Shown one piece after another: positions 1 to 8,076 of a stretch of DNA of 64,000 nt. Where the stretch lies: contig VBGR01000034.1 in assembly GCA_005880695.1 (NCBI GenBank), positions 1 through 64,000 of the forward strand. Reading direction: 5' to 3'. The translations under genes and the position numbers were made by a program. The first letter of the stretch is position 1; each line of letters starts with the position of its first letter. The notes beneath the pieces are model-generated. The model saw only the letters and a list, made by a program, of their open reading frames with translations, had not been told where the DNA came from and did no database searches. This stretch comes from Chloroflexota bacterium (lineage in GTDB: Bacteria; Chloroflexota; Dormibacteria; Dormibacterales; Dormibacteraceae).

Positions 1-2
1 CC

Positions 3-620
3 CGAGGCGCCGGAGAGGAAGGCATCACGCTCTTCCTCGTCAAAGGCCGGCCCACCGGGCTGACCGTGAAGCCGCTCTCCACGATGGACATGACGCACCG
101 CTGGTACGAGGTCAAGTTCGAGGGCGTGACGCTGCCGGCTGATGCCCTGATGGGCGAGCCGGACAAAGGCTGGGCGCCGCTCAAGCGGGCGCTGGACACC
201 GCGACCGCGGGGCTCTGCGCGGAGATGGTCGGCGGCGCCGCGCAGGTCATGGAGGCCTCTGTCGAATACGCCAAGACCCGCCAGCAGTTCGGCAAGCCGA
301 TCGGCATCTACCAGGCGGTGTCGCACAAGCTGGCCGACATGTTGCTGGAGGTGGAGAGCGCTCGCTCCGTCACCTACTACGCCGCCTGGGCTGTCGACGC
401 CGACGCTCCGGACCGGCCGGTGGCAGCCTCCATCGCCAAGGCCTACACATCAGACGCCTATCGCAACATTGCTGGGAATGGCATCCAGGTACATGGCGGC
501 ATCGGCTTCACCTGGGAGCACGACATGCACCTCTACTTCAAGCGGGCCAAGGCCTCCGAGGTGACGCTCGGGGACGCTACCTATCACCGCGAGCTGGTGG
601 CGCAGTCGCTCGACCTCTAG
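3..620 (+). CDS. Acyl-CoA dehydrogenase, C-terminal part (5' end outside window)
   Basis: Flavin-dependent acyl-CoA dehydrogenase that would introduce an alpha,beta double bond into an acyl-CoA. The frame is open to the left edge, so the start lies outside the window; the GTG at 66 is internal. The C-terminal helical domain is recognisable from YAKTRQQFGKPIG and HGGIGFTWEHD. The usual C-terminal glutamate motif (YEGxxE type) is absent and replaced by KASEVTLGDATYHRE. This is seen in FadE/ChsE-like subunits that work as heteromers, where the base comes from another position or partner. It is convergent with the ABC transporter, 57 bp apart. The family is secure; the substrate is unknown. Confidence 0.9.
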   Translation, partial: RGAGEEGITLFLVKGRPTGLTVKPLSTMDMTHRWYEVKFEGVTLPADALMGEPDKGWAPLKRALDTATAGLCAEMVGGAAQVMEASVEYAKTRQQFGKPIGIYQAVSHKLADMLLEVESARSVTYYAAWAVDADAPDRPVAASIAKAYTSDAYRNIAGNGIQVHGGIGFTWEHDMHLYFKRAKASEVTLGDATYHRELVAQSLDL

Positions 621-677
621 CGCTCGTCAAGGCCTGACTGAATTGGGCCACACAGGTTCCGGCGAAATACTGCTTGG

Positions 678-2993
678 CTAGCGGGTGAAGAGAAGCAGAG
701 CGGCCACGACCACACCGAAGCCCGCGCAGGCTGGAATCACAAGGCCCCGGTAAAGCGCGAAGTAGTCGGTCCAGGCGGTTCGCAGGCGGTCCACCCGGGA
801 GCCGGCGCCGAAGGCCAGCGCCGTGTAGAGAGGAATGCCGGCCGCCGTGTTGACAGTCAGCGCCAGCAGCGCCAGGCCGGCGCCCAGGCCGAGCCAGTCC
901 TGGAGCGGTGCCGTGGGTCCAAAGCTCACCTGCACGCCCCAGAGGCCGGCCAGCACCGGGAGCAAAAGGAGCTCGGGCAGTCCGAGCAGGAAGAAGGCGG
1001 CGAAGGTCACCGCCAGCAGCACCAGCATCAGGCCAAAGGTCGCCACCACGCCGGCTAGAAGCGAAGAGGCGACCGTCACGGTGGAGCTGGGCACCTCGAG
1101 CTGAAAGGAACGCGAGCCCGGGGCCGCTGGATCGGAAGGCTGACTTCCGTGAGCCACGGCAGTCACCGCGGCCCAGGAGTGCGCGTGTGTGCCGGCCGCA
1201 AGCACTGCCCCCGTCCCGGCGGGAACAGCGGCCAAGACCAGGCCGAGGGCGAGGGCCGCGGCGTGCCGGCGGAGAGCCGCGGTGGGCAGCCAGCGCCGGC
1301 GCGGGCGTTCGCGGCCGGCGCCGCTCTCGAGGAGCCGCTCGCGGTCAAAGGTGGCGCCAGTGATGACCGTCAGGACCAGGCAGGCGGCGAAGGGGAGCGC
1401 CAGCGAGGCCGGAGCCAGCGGCGAACGGAAGACGAAGAGAGCGAGTGGGATATCCGCCACCGCCGCCGAGATGGGCGAGAGCAAGAAGGACCAGGCGCCG
1501 CCCGCGGCGCCTTCACGAGGGAAGAGCATGAAGCCGAGCATCCGGCCCATCGCAGCCCAGTAGGCGGTCGCGGCCGCGACGAGGGCGAAGACCGGCAGCA
1601 GATCCCACGGCGCCGGACGTCCGAAGAGGGCCATCAGCCCCATCCCGGCCGCCATCCAGGCCGTCACGTAGACGCTGCTTACGGCGACGCCCGGCAACAC
1701 CTCGAGCCAGACCAGCGAGGGGTCGTCGAGTGGGGTGTAGAGCAAGACCTCCAGCGACTGCTGCGCCTTCTCCCACCAGATACCGATGGAGCTCTTGATC
1801 GACTCCAGGAGCGCGAAGGACATGAAGAAAAGCGGTAGCAGCAGCCCCGCCACCGACACACCGGACCCCGCTGCCCGGCCGGCGAAGGCGCCGACCACGG
1901 CGGGGATGCTGCCGAAGAGCGCGACGACCGCGACCAGGAGCAGGACGAAGGCGTTCAGATAGATGACCCAGGAGAGGTCGCCGCGGCGCCACCAGGAGGC
2001 GACGTAGAAGGGCAGGAACTCCCGCAGCCGGCGGCTCTGGCCGGCCAGGGAGGCGAACATCCGCCGCGGCCGGATGCCGGGTATGAGAGCCGGCGCGGAC
2101 GGCTCCGACGCCGGCGCCTCAGGCTCGTCCATCGCTTTCAGGTAGACCGCCTCCAGGCCCTGCGCTTCCTCACGCAGCTCCAGATAAGGCGTTCCCTCCG
2201 CGGCCAGGCGGCCCTGGAGCTCGGCCGCCCGCCGGGCCAGCTCCTCATCAGCCACCTGCCAGCCAGCTGTGTAGGAGACAGTGCGCCCGCCCGGCAGGCG
2301 AGCGGTGAAGCGCCGCTCGGCCCCGGCCCAGCGGCGCAGCTCTGGCAGGCTGCCCGCTGCCACCACGTGGCCCCCGCGCATGATCGCAATGCGGTCGGCC
2401 AGCAGCTCGGCCTCCGCAAGCTGATGCGTCGTCACGATGACCGCCGCGCCCCGGTCGCGCTGCTCCTCGAGGTAGCGGCGCATGTCGGCGGCAGCCACCG
2501 GATCGAGCCCGACCGTCGGCTCGTCGCAGAAGAGCCACCTCGGTTCATGCAGGGTGGCGCGGATCAGCGCCACCTTCTGGGCCATTCCGCGCGAGTACGT
2601 GTAGAGGACGCGGCCGGCGGCGTCCTCGAGCTCAAACCGTTCGAGTAGCTCGCGAATCCGGCGCCGCCGCGCTATCTCGGGCAGTCCGTAGACCCGGCCG
2701 AAGTGGTCGAGGTACTCGAACGCGGTGTTGCGGCCGTAGAGCCGAGCCTGGTCGGGCACCACGCCCAGCGAGCGCCGAATGCTGTCGATGTCGTCAGGCA
2801 CCCGGAGGTCGTCAAAGCGGATCTCGCCCGAGTCGGGGCGCAGGATGCCCCCCAGGCAGCGGAGAGTGGTGGACTTGCCGGCGCCGTTCTGGCCGAGCAG
2901 CAGCAGGATCTCGCCGCGGTCCACCTTGAGATCGACTCCGGCGACTGCCTGGACGGCGCCGAAGCGCTTCCGGAGGCCCTGGACAGAGATCAC
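678..2993 (-). CDS. ABC-2 type transporter, ATPase fused to permease
   Basis: A single 771-residue chain joins an ABC ATPase (about residues 1-290) to a membrane domain (about 330-771). The ATPase has Walker A GQNGAGKS (34-41), a degenerate signature YSRGMAQK, Walker B WLFCDEPT and an H-loop in VTTHQLAEAE. This is the CcmA/NatA-like export class. The second half carries many hydrophobic segments typical of ABC-2 permeases. These parts are usually two genes, so the fusion is notable. The start is GTG. It lies about 60 bp downstream of the cyclic-di-AMP receptor gene in the same direction. The exported substrate (lipid, drug, polymer or Na+) cannot be told from sequence. Confidence 0.85.
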   Translation of the reverse strand: MISVQGLRKRFGAVQAVAGVDLKVDRGEILLLLGQNGAGKSTTLRCLGGILRPDSGEIRFDDLRVPDDIDSIRRSLGVVPDQARLYGRNTAFEYLDHFGRVYGLPEIARRRRIRELLERFELEDAAGRVLYTYSRGMAQKVALIRATLHEPRWLFCDEPTVGLDPVAAADMRRYLEEQRDRGAAVIVTTHQLAEAELLADRIAIMRGGHVVAAGSLPELRRWAGAERRFTARLPGGRTVSYTAGWQVADEELARRAAELQGRLAAEGTPYLELREEAQGLEAVYLKAMDEPEAPASEPSAPALIPGIRPRRMFASLAGQSRRLREFLPFYVASWWRRGDLSWVIYLNAFVLLLVAVVALFGSIPAVVGAFAGRAAGSGVSVAGLLLPLFFMSFALLESIKSSIGIWWEKAQQSLEVLLYTPLDDPSLVWLEVLPGVAVSSVYVTAWMAAGMGLMALFGRPAPWDLLPVFALVAAATAYWAAMGRMLGFMLFPREGAAGGAWSFLLSPISAAVADIPLALFVFRSPLAPASLALPFAACLVLTVITGATFDRERLLESGAGRERPRRRWLPTAALRRHAAALALGLVLAAVPAGTGAVLAAGTHAHSWAAVTAVAHGSQPSDPAAPGSRSFQLEVPSSTVTVASSLLAGVVATFGLMLVLLAVTFAAFFLLGLPELLLLPVLAGLWGVQVSFGPTAPLQDWLGLGAGLALLALTVNTAAGIPLYTALAFGAGSRVDRLRTAWTDYFALYRGLVIPACAGFGVVVAALLLFTR

Positions 2994-3051
2994 GTCGCGC
3001 TAGTCTGAGAGATTCGCACCGGATCGCAATAGGTGCCGGGCCGCAGGCGGG

Positions 3052-3381
3052 CTAGAGCTTCTCGAAACTCTCCACTTTGACCACGAAGATCGTGGCGCCG
3101 CCGACCTGGACCTCGACCGGGTAGGGCATGAACAGCTCGCCGGGTTCGACCAGGGGCGGCAACGGGGTCATGAAGCGGCTCCGTTCCCGCGAATTCTCTC
3201 GGATGATCGTGACCGCCGCCTCCACGCGATCGTCTTCGACGCCGATCATGAGCGTGGCGTTCCCCTGCTGCAGGAAGCCGCCGGAGGACGCCAGCTTCGT
3301 CACGCTGTAGCCGGCGTTGGACAGGGCCTGGATGGTCTGCTGGGAATCCTCACCCTGGACGACGGCGATGATCAGCTTGAT
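3052..3381 (-). CDS. Cyclic-di-AMP receptor, PII-like (DarA/PstA/YaaQ family), probable ATC start
   Basis: Small PII-like trimeric signal protein of the DarA/YaaQ (DUF970) family, which binds cyclic-di-AMP in Firmicutes. The N-terminus reads KLIIAVVQGEDSQQ followed by VTKLASSGGFLQQGNAT and MIGVEDDRVEAA, all strongly family-like. A start at the internal GTG (3303) would delete the first beta strand. The conserved N-terminus begins exactly at an ATC codon (3381-3379). There is no ATG, GTG or TTG between it and the upstream in-frame stop at 3399-3397. A GAGG Shine-Dalgarno sits 7 nt before the ATC. The gene overlaps the tmk stop by 10 nt. The order tmk-yaaQ is the classic Firmicute arrangement, which supports the assignment. 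Length is 109 residues, normal for the family. Confidence 0.85.
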   Translation of the reverse strand: MKLIIAVVQGEDSQQTIQALSNAGYSVTKLASSGGFLQQGNATLMIGVEDDRVEAAVTIIRENSRERSRFMTPLPPLVEPGELFMPYPVEVQVGGATIFVVKVESFEKL

Positions 3382-4001
3382 GCCCGCACCTCGCTTTCAG
3401 CCAAGAGGCTCCTGACCCTACCGAGCACCTCCGCGTGGATCTCCTCTGGCGCCCCTCGCGCATCGACGCGAAGGAACCGGTCCGGATCGGCCGCCGCCAA
3501 CCGATCGTACGCCGCCGCCACCGCCCGATGAAAGTCGAGCGGCTCGGCGTCGAGGCGGTCCAGGCCCTTGCCGCCCGACCGGATCCGGTCCAGACCGACA
3601 TCCGGAGGGAGGACGAGCAAGATCGTCAGGTCGGGCTTGGGAAAGGACGCCGGCCAGTCCACCGGCGCGCCGCGGCCGCCGCCCTGATAGGCGAGCGTCG
3701 AATCCTGGTAGCGGTCGTCGATCACGATTCGGCCCGCGGCCAGCGCCGGCTCGATCCGCGTGCGCAAGAGCTCGGCGCGGGCGGCCATGAAGAGGTGCAT
3801 CTCCGCCTCCGCGCTCATGCTTTCGGGCCGGTGGAGGACGATCTCTCTGATCCGCTCGCCCAGCTCGGTGCCGCCCGGTTCGCGGAAAACCAATGGTTCC
3901 CGCTCCGCCAGCGCCTGCGCCAGCAGCTCGACCTGTGTCGACTTGCCGGCCCCGTCCGGACCCTCGAACGTGATGAAGATCCCGCGGGAACGGCGACTCA
4001 C
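3372..4001 (-). CDS. tmk: Thymidylate kinase
   Basis: Phosphorylates dTMP to dTDP. The 209-residue protein has the P-loop EGPDGAGKST near the N-terminus, the DR(Y/H) motif DDRYQDSTLAYQGG and the FREPGGTELGERIR segment typical of Tmk. The start is the GTG at 4001-3999, which overlaps the stop of the R3H/AAA gene as GTGA. The open frame continues upstream, but that part is an out-of-frame shadow of the AAA gene. The downstream cyclic-di-AMP receptor gene overlaps its stop. Confidence 0.95.
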   Translation of the reverse strand: MSRRSRGIFITFEGPDGAGKSTQVELLAQALAEREPLVFREPGGTELGERIREIVLHRPESMSAEAEMHLFMAARAELLRTRIEPALAAGRIVIDDRYQDSTLAYQGGGRGAPVDWPASFPKPDLTILLVLPPDVGLDRIRSGGKGLDRLDAEPLDFHRAVAAAYDRLAAADPDRFLRVDARGAPEEIHAEVLGRVRSLLAESEVRASS

Positions 4002-5545
4002 TCGGTGCCGGGCAGGTAGATGCGCAGCCGCCGCTGCGGCTCCTTCCCCGTGCTCTTGGCCTCGACCCCTCCCTGCTCGTCGACCAGCTTGTGCTGGAGC
4101 CGGCGCACGTAGGCGTTCTGGGGCGAGATCTCGGCCGGTTGGAGCGTCGACTTGACCCTCCGCACAGCGGCCTGCGCCTCGTCGAGCGCCTGGGCTGTCG
4201 TGTCGTCGGCGCCGTCGCCCGCGTAGAGCTGGGCCAGCGCCTCTCTGACCTGGGAGACGGTGTTGCTTTTCAAGATGGTGATGGGCACGCCGGAGGTCTC
4301 CGCGTGGCGGATGCTGTCGGGCCGGCGCCGGTAGTAGTTCTTCAGCGTCAGCACGAGGTCGGCGCCGTCGGGGTTGCCGAGAACGCGTACAGGGATCGCG
4401 AGGTCGCGCACCGACTGCTCGATGTACTGGCGGCTGACCCCGTAGGCAAAGATCGCGCGAGGCCGCTTGCTCGACGCGACCATGGTCGCCCGGAGCCCGG
4501 GCGGCGGCGCGTCCTGGCGGTCCTCCTCCACGTTGGAGAGCACACGCCCCTCCCGCGTGCGGAGCCGGATCCGGGGTGTCGGCACGTCGCCGCGCAGCGC
4601 CGCGTCGACAACCTCGGCGAGCGGCAGGTGGATGGCGACCCGATCCCGGTCCTGGATCTCGACCAGGACGTCGAACGTGGGCGGAGCCTTGCGCTCGAGC
4701 ACCGATTTCTGAGTGCCGCGCCGCCGGGCTTCCTCGTCCGACAGGGTCACGCTCTGGATGCCACCGAGAAGGTCGTTCAAGGTCGGGTTCACCATGAGGT
4801 TCTCGAGCGTCTGGCCGTGCGCTGTCGCGATCAGCTGCACGCCCCGCTCGGCGATGGTGCGGGCTGCCACGGCCTCGAGCTCGGTGCCGATCTCGTCGAT
4901 CACGATCACCTCGGGCATGTGGTTCTCGACGGCTTCGATCATCACCGAGTGCTGGAGGAGCGGTGTGCGAACCTGCATCCGCCGGGCGCGGCCGATGCCC
5001 GGGTGCGGGATATCGCCGTCGCCACCGATCTCGTTCGAGGTGTCGACGATGACGACGCGCTTGCGCTGCTCGTCCGCGAGCAGCCGCGCGCATTCACGCA
5101 GGATCGTGGTCTTTCCGATCCCAGGCCGGCCGAGCAGCAGGATGCTCTGGCCAGCGAGCGCGATGTCCCTGATGATGTCGGCCGTCCCGCCAACAGCGCG
5201 GCCCACCCGGCAGGTCAGGCCGACTATGCGGCCGGTCCGGTTTCGGATGGCGGAGACCCGGTGCAGGGTGCGCTCGATGCCTGCCCGGTTGTCATCACCG
5301 AACTGCCCCACGCGGTTGGCCACATAGTCGAGGTCGGAGGCGGTCACCGACTGGTCGCTCAAGAGCACCTCCCGGCCGGGCACGCGCGCCTCCGACTCCC
5401 GGCCGAGGTCGAGCACGATCTCCAGGAGCTGGTCGGGATCGATACGCTCGTGGACCGCCTGGTAAAGGTGAGGCGGCAGCGTCTGGGCGAGGAGCTCGAT
5501 CTCGGGATCCCAGCCAGCCGGCTGCCGGTCCAGGGCTTCCTCCAT
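3998..5545 (-). CDS. Ycf45-like AAA ATPase with C-terminal R3H domain
   Basis: A 515-residue protein related to plastid/cyanobacterial Ycf45 and to the SpoIIIAA-type ATPases. The central AAA domain has Walker A GRPGIGKTT and Walker B VIVIDEIGTE, followed by an RGVQLIATAHG sensor region. The C-terminus has an R3H single-stranded nucleic-acid-binding motif: RRLQH (R-x3-H), then GVEAKSTGKEPQRRL. A middle segment (RAIFAYGVSRQYIEQ...) resembles the family's conserved post-AAA domain. It overlaps the GNAT gene by 1 nt and tmk by 4 nt, so the run is probably one transcript. The role is likely nucleic-acid remodelling; the actual substrate is not established. Confidence 0.9.
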   Translation of the reverse strand: MEEALDRQPAGWDPEIELLAQTLPPHLYQAVHERIDPDQLLEIVLDLGRESEARVPGREVLLSDQSVTASDLDYVANRVGQFGDDNRAGIERTLHRVSAIRNRTGRIVGLTCRVGRAVGGTADIIRDIALAGQSILLLGRPGIGKTTILRECARLLADEQRKRVVIVDTSNEIGGDGDIPHPGIGRARRMQVRTPLLQHSVMIEAVENHMPEVIVIDEIGTELEAVAARTIAERGVQLIATAHGQTLENLMVNPTLNDLLGGIQSVTLSDEEARRRGTQKSVLERKAPPTFDVLVEIQDRDRVAIHLPLAEVVDAALRGDVPTPRIRLRTREGRVLSNVEEDRQDAPPPGLRATMVASSKRPRAIFAYGVSRQYIEQSVRDLAIPVRVLGNPDGADLVLTLKNYYRRRPDSIRHAETSGVPITILKSNTVSQVREALAQLYAGDGADDTTAQALDEAQAAVRRVKSTLQPAEISPQNAYVRRLQHKLVDEQGGVEAKSTGKEPQRRLRIYLPGTE

Positions 5546-6528
5546 CAGCCGAAAGAGGGGACCAGGCCCTTCGCTTTCTCCTTCACGGGAGCGCGCAGAG
5601 CCAGCTCTCGCATCATCAGCGACTGCGTGACGAGAGTGCTGAAACCCCGCGCTCGAAGGGCCTCGATCATGTGGGAATCATAGTGACGGAGACTTGACCA
5701 GACCGTCCCCGGACGGCTGCCGAGCAGGGAGAGCGAGTAGTCGACCATCTCGTGCGGTAGGGGCTCTTCCGGCAGCGCCATGAAGGAGAGCGAGTGGGGC
5801 CTGGTCGAGGAGCTCCGCTGGACTCGCATCCAGCCCACCAGCTCGACGCGGTCGACCACGAACTGCTGGTCGGTCTGGCCGCGGGCGGTGCCGTGCCCGA
5901 ACCACTCGGCGCGGAGCGCCTTCCACTCCCTGGAGGTGGGCGCTTCGACCTGCGCCACTCCAGGCGGTGTCACCTTCCGGTAGAGCTGGTAGAGCCGGGC
6001 GAAGTCGCCGCGTTTTTCGGGTCGGAGCCCGACCGGCTCGGGCGCCTTGGTGGCGGTCGCCGACTCGTTGTAAAGGACGTACTCGATCGCGTATTGGCGG
6101 AACGCTTGCATCCGAAAGACGCGCGTCAGGCGATCCTCCAGGGGGAGGCGGACGAAGAGCCTGTGCACGCCGCGCTGGAGTGCCTGATTGGAGAGGTGCT
6201 CGATGAGAGCGAGGCCGACCTCTTCAGTCGCAAAGCGAGGATCGACGCAGAGGTTCAGGACCTGGAGCGTCGTCGCACCGGCCAGCCCGACTCCGGCCGG
6301 CCGGTTGGCGGCCTGGATGAACCCGATCACCTCGCCCTCCTCTTCGGCCACATAGAGGAGCGTGTCGTTGTACATGGCGGGCAAGATCGAAGAGATGGTC
6401 TGGCTCAGCAGCGACCAGAGGCGGACGGGGCCCCGGGCGGCTGTCTCCGACAGCTCGCCGCCGCCCTCCCGCTGAATCTCCTCGATACGAGCCAGGTCGC
6501 GGACGCTGGCCGCCCGGACACCGCCCAT
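5545..6528 (-). CDS. GNAT-family N-acetyltransferase
   Basis: A 327-residue protein whose first half looks like a GNAT acetyltransferase: YVAEEEGEVIGFIQA (beta strands), LQVLNLCVDPRF and an acetyl-CoA-binding helix ATEEVGLALIEHL. The second half (from about residue 160) may be a second, degenerate GNAT-like domain, since it repeats the GLRPEKRGDFARLYQLY entry pattern. It starts one base into the pdxT stop (TGATG). The substrate is unknown. Its position between pdxT and the R3H/AAA gene gives no clear clue. Confidence 0.75.
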   Translation of the reverse strand: MGGVRAASVRDLARIEEIQREGGGELSETAARGPVRLWSLLSQTISSILPAMYNDTLLYVAEEEGEVIGFIQAANRPAGVGLAGATTLQVLNLCVDPRFATEEVGLALIEHLSNQALQRGVHRLFVRLPLEDRLTRVFRMQAFRQYAIEYVLYNESATATKAPEPVGLRPEKRGDFARLYQLYRKVTPPGVAQVEAPTSREWKALRAEWFGHGTARGQTDQQFVVDRVELVGWMRVQRSSSTRPHSLSFMALPEEPLPHEMVDYSLSLLGSRPGTVWSSLRHYDSHMIEALRARGFSTLVTQSLMMRELALRAPVKEKAKGLVPSFG

Positions 6529-7130
6529 CAGCTGGCGCGGCCTTCGACCAGGTGGACGAACTCCTCGTGGAGGCGCAGATCACCGCTCAGCTCCGGGTGG
6601 AAGGCGAGCGCCATGACCGAGCCCTGCCGGACTCCGACCGGGTCGCCCTCGTGCCGGGCGATGACCTCGGTCGAGCCGGTGTCCTCGACGATCGGCGCCC
6701 TGATGAACACCCCCGGGAACGGCCGCTCGTCACCGGCCAGCTCGAGATCCGCCTCGAAGCTGTCGACCTGGCGTCCGTAGCCGTTGCGGCGGACGGCGAT
6801 GTCGAGGATGCCGAACCCGGGCTGGTCCGGGAGACCGTCGCTGATCCGCTCGGCCAGAAGGATCATCCCGGCGCAGGTGCCGAGAGTGGGCAGGCCGTCC
6901 CGCACCGCCTGGCGAACCGAGTCGTAGAGGCCCATCCGCTGCATGAGCATCGTCATCGTGGTGCTCTCGCCACCGGGAATGACGAGGCCGTCGAGCTCAG
7001 CCAGGTCCTCCTTGAGACGGACCAACCGGGTGCGGGCGCCGGCCGCCGCCAATGCGCGCTCGTGCTCCGCGAAGGCGCCCTGCAGCGCGAGGACCCCGAT
7101 TAGCGGCTTGCGGCCGTTGCTGGCTACCAG
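6528..7130 (-). CDS. pdxT: Pyridoxal 5'-phosphate synthase glutaminase subunit, probable CTG start
   Basis: Glutaminase that supplies ammonia to PdxS for vitamin B6 (PLP) synthesis. Class I amidotransferase features are seen: IPGGESTTM (oxyanion region), the nucleophile in [10 protein letters not shown], and a C-terminal His-Glu pair in [11 protein letters not shown]. The conserved N-terminus [17 protein letters not shown] lies upstream of the first conventional start (TTG at 7052) and must be included. Between the upstream in-frame stop and 7052 there is no ATG, GTG or TTG. The best candidate is the CTG at 7130-7128, which overlaps the pdxS stop (CTGGTAG); an ATC inside the conserved segment is the alternative. 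Length is about 200 residues, as expected. Confidence 0.88.
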   Translation of the reverse strand: MVASNGRKPLIGVLALQGAFAEHERALAAAGARTRLVRLKEDLAELDGLVIPGGESTTMTMLMQRMGLYDSVRQAVRDGLPTLGTCAGMILLAERISDGLPDQPGFGILDIAVRRNGYGRQVDSFEADLELAGDERPFPGVFIRAPIVEDTGSTEVIARHEGDPVGVRQGSVMALAFHPELSGDLRLHEEFVHLVEGRAS

Positions 7131-8029
7131 CCTCGTTGGGCGAGCAGTTGATCTTCCGGGAGGGCCGGGATCTCAAGCCCGCGCATCGCCTCGCCGAGAC
7201 CCTCGCTGGCCTCGGCGATGATGTCGGGCCGGTCGTGGTAGGTGGTCGCCGCGACGATCGCCTTGGCCCGCCGGAGCGGGTCCTCCGACTTGAAGATTCC
7301 AGACCCCACGAAGACGCCGTCGACTCCCAGCTGCATCATCAGAGCCGCGTCGGCCGGGGTCGCGATGCCGCCGGCGGCGAAGTTGACGACCGGGAGGCGG
7401 CCTAGTTTCTGGCATTCCTCGAGGAGATCGACCGGGGCCCCGATGCGCTTGGCCTCCTGCACCAGCTCGGCGCGGTTCAGGCCCTGCAACTTGCGGATGC
7501 CGGCGTTGACCGCTCGCGCATGACGCACCGCCTCCACGACGTTGCCGGTGCCGGCCTCGCCCTTGGTCCGGATCATGGCGGCGCCCTCGGCGATGCGCCG
7601 GAGCGCCTCGCCCAGGTCCCGGCAGCCGCAGACGAAGGGGACCTTGAACGGCCACTTGTCGATGTGGTTCTCCTCGTCGGCGGGCGTCAATACCTCGGAC
7701 TCGTCGATGTAGTCGACACCGAGCTCCTCCAGGACCCTGGCCTCGACGAAATGGCCGATCCGGCACTTGGCCATGACCGGGATGGTGACCGCGGCCTCAA
7801 TCGCCTTGATCAGGCTCGGGTCGCTCATCCGGGCGACGCCGCCCTCCTTGCGAATGTCGGCCGGCACGCGCTCCAGCGCCATCACCGCGCAGGCGCCGGC
7901 GTCCTGCGCGAGCCGGGCGTGCTCGGGTGTGACGACGTCCATGATGACGCCGCCTTTCAGCATCTCGGCCAGGCCGGCCTTGACCTTGAAAGTGCCCTTC
8001 TGGGAGCCGCTGCCGTTCCGTTCCGCCAT
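7124..8029 (-). CDS. pdxS: Pyridoxal 5'-phosphate synthase lyase subunit
   Basis: A 301-residue TIM-barrel enzyme that condenses ribose 5-phosphate, glyceraldehyde 3-phosphate and ammonia into PLP (DXP-independent pathway). Near-invariant family blocks are present: [55 protein letters not shown], and the catalytic lysine segment [18 protein letters not shown]. The ATG is preceded by AGAGG at 4-nt spacing. It is divergent from the peptide-binding lipoprotein, with 47 bp between the two starts. pdxT overlaps its stop. Confidence 0.98.
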   Translation of the reverse strand: MAERNGSGSQKGTFKVKAGLAEMLKGGVIMDVVTPEHARLAQDAGACAVMALERVPADIRKEGGVARMSDPSLIKAIEAAVTIPVMAKCRIGHFVEARVLEELGVDYIDESEVLTPADEENHIDKWPFKVPFVCGCRDLGEALRRIAEGAAMIRTKGEAGTGNVVEAVRHARAVNAGIRKLQGLNRAELVQEAKRIGAPVDLLEECQKLGRLPVVNFAAGGIATPADAALMMQLGVDGVFVGSGIFKSEDPLRRAKAIVAATTYHDRPDIIAEASEGLGEAMRGLEIPALPEDQLLAQRGW

Positions 8030-8040
8030 GACGCCTCTGA

Positions 8041-8046
8041 ATTCTA
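8041..8046 (-). promoter_or_regulatory. Possible -10 element of pdxS operon
   Basis: TAGAAT on the minus strand, 11 nt before the pdxS ATG, in the 47-bp divergent gap. It predicts a very short leader. The -35 region is not convincing. Confidence 0.35.
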
Positions 8047-8076
8047 CCCTTGGGAGTTTGCGTAGCCTGTACGCGC

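Noticed and set aside
4091-5683. Plus-strand 530-codon frame opposite the R3H/AAA gene
   Set aside because: Antisense shadow of a gene with Walker and R3H motifs.
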